NCBI GenBank assembly: GCA_021648185.1
Contig: JAKITH010000010.1
Location: forward strand, 1 to 17,561
Length of the DNA: 17,561 nt
Direction: 5' to 3'
DNA from: Thiomicrorhabdus sp.
Lineage (GTDB): Bacteria; Pseudomonadota; Gammaproteobacteria; Thiomicrospirales; Thiomicrospiraceae
Shown: in pieces, positions 16,712 to 17,561 of the stretch
Layout: each line of letters begins with the position of its first letter
Position numbering within the stretch: position 1 is the first letter of the stretch
The notes under the pieces: model-generated
The model's database searches: none
What the model saw: the letters and a program-made list of their open reading frames with translations, nothing else
Told to the model about the DNA's origin: nothing
Translations under genes and position numbers: made by a program

Positions 16712-17561
16712 CTACAGAACGCCTAGTACTTCCAATACTTCAATACTTAACTGACCGTAAGCCAATCCTTTATCTTTCTGATAAGCTCTCACCGCATTCA
16801 GTGTGTTTTTATTCCAAACACCATTAATAGAGGACACCCCTCCTTTCAAATAGCCTAAGCCGTATAAAGCACGTTGCAACTTTGTAATAATCTCAGTTGA
16901 ACGATCTTTTTTACACAGAGTGGGCAGCTCTTGCACATAACCTACTTTGCTCTCTTTGGTATTTTGAACCAATTCAGCAATTTTACCTCGATAGTCGCCT
17001 GGAATCACTTGATTCACATAACAATGTTTCGTTTCTGCTTTCTCAAATTTAACCGATTTAGGCGCAGAATCTACTGCTGGTTCGGTTTTAATTTCTGGTG
17101 CTTTAATTTCTGGTGCTTTTACTTCTGGTTTAGGTGGAGTAGGCTTTGGTATAACAACCGCTTTCACTTCTGGTGTAACAGAAATGGTTTTAGGTTCCGG
17201 AATAATCGCGGGTGCTAGGATTGCTTTTTCTCTAGGAGTCGTTTTGGTTTTTTCAATGGCACCAATATCGGGTGGCACTTAGATTTCAGCATTTTATTCG
17301 AGCCTTTACGATTCACAATATCAGAATACTGAATCACCCCTAAATCCACCAACGACTCAATACTGAGTTGACCATACGCCAACCCTCTCGATTTTTGATA
17401 GTTAATCAATGAATTTAGAGTGTTAACCCCCCAAATACCATCAATGACTTCTAAATCATAAGGAGGGCTTGGCTTTAAAAAACCACGTTCACTTAGTGCA
17501 ATTTGTAACTCTTTAATAACTTCTGGACTACGACTCCATTTACACAACGTTGGTAACTTGA
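16712..17561 (-). pseudogene. Frameshifted paralog of the two-module lipoprotein (5' end outside window)
   Basis: Read leftward from the window edge, the frame starts within the LPTLCKWS motif of module 1 and follows the paralog at 15092 closely through VNRKGSNKML. One base is then missing: where the paralog reads TCTGAAGTG, this copy reads TCTAAGTG, so a C is absent on the plus strand between 17280 and 17281. The original frame then runs out of homology and stops at 17215-17217. The -1 frame resumes the homology (PPDIGAIEK onward) through a shorter, different linker into an intact module 2 ending at 16712. Module 2 differs from its paralog at only 6 of the last 76 residues, and both Cys are kept. 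It is either a recently broken gene, two split proteins, or a sequencing error. Confidence 0.75.
17087..17116. repeat. Perfect 15-bp tandem duplication in the linker of the frameshifted paralog
   Basis: TTTAATTTCTGGTGC occurs at 17087-17101 and again at 17102-17116, with a degenerate third unit after it. On the minus strand it encodes the repeated KAPEI units of the linker. The corresponding linker of the intact paralog lacks this repeat, so the linker is the fast-changing part of the pair. Confidence 0.8.

Larger units (their letters stand above)
15777..17561. repeat. Long inverted duplication of lipoprotein genes around a terminator
   Basis: The left arm (about 15777-16670) and the right arm (16676 to the window edge) are inverted homologous copies, each about 0.89 kb within the window, centred near 16673. 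Similarity covers module 1 in part, the linker loosely, module 2, and the sequence beyond the stop codons down to the terminator stem. Many third-codon positions differ while protein residues are kept, so the duplication is not recent. The right arm continues past the window. Confidence 0.75.

Noticed and set aside
16931..17218. 95-codon plus-strand frame rich in Trp, Phe and Arg
   Set aside because: The odd composition is the reverse reading of the Lys/Pro/Glu linker repeats of the lipoprotein paralog, not a real peptide.
17272..17290. Programmed ribosomal frameshift in the second lipoprotein copy
   Set aside because: There is no slippery heptamer or run at the site, and alignment with the paralog shows a plain one-base loss.

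Overview
The window is chromosomal DNA that looks gammaproteobacterial. It carries an NtrB/NtrC pair, P-II, a B-type aconitase, a DjlA-type co-chaperone and a UspE-like tandem stress protein. Intergenic spaces are short, the DNA is moderately AT-rich, and sequence style resembles sulfur-oxidising Thiomicrospira/Hydrogenovibrio relatives. That last placement is an impression from gene content, not a database result.

Layout. 1-1778 (+): the 3' part of a CPA2-type cation antiporter with a TrkA-N domain, followed closely by a UspE-like protein. 1775-1940: a 158-bp palindromic MITE-like element framed by CTAG duplications. 1954-2498 (-): a MazE/MazF toxin-antitoxin pair whose promoter overlaps a perfect 10-bp dyad. 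2576-3340 (-): a Rossmann-fold oxidoreductase-like protein. 3462-7808 (+): a tight five-gene run of a small membrane protein, a DtxR/MntR-type metal regulator, ntrB, ntrC and a methyltransferase-like protein of unknown role. 7858-9151 (-): psd followed by a P-II gene, convergent with the ntr run. 9258-10466 (+): argG with a strong terminator. 10576-12278 (+): pgpA, djlA and a small membrane protein. 12370-14943 (+): acnB with its terminator. 15092-16633 (+): a lipoprotein with two peptidoglycan-binding-type modules. 16712-17561 (-): a convergent paralog of that lipoprotein, frameshifted and cut by the window edge.

How the genes work together. The centre is a nitrogen-control neighbourhood. 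P-II, NtrB and NtrC form the classical sensing and phosphorelay chain, but glnA and amtB are absent here. A metal-responsive regulator overlaps ntrB by 11 bp and a methyltransferase-like gene follows ntrC, so these two are the likeliest unexplained partners. psd and pgpA are both phospholipid head-group genes (phosphatidylethanolamine and phosphatidylglycerol), lying on either side of argG. The rest is housekeeping.

The most unusual structure is at the right end. Two lipoprotein paralogs face each other across one terminator, and the recognisable similarity continues past both stop codons into the terminator stem, so the terminator sits on the axis of a roughly 0.9-kb-per-arm inverted duplication. 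I found no CRISPR array, tRNA, rRNA, integrase or clear defence island. No gene-free stretch reaches 300 bases.
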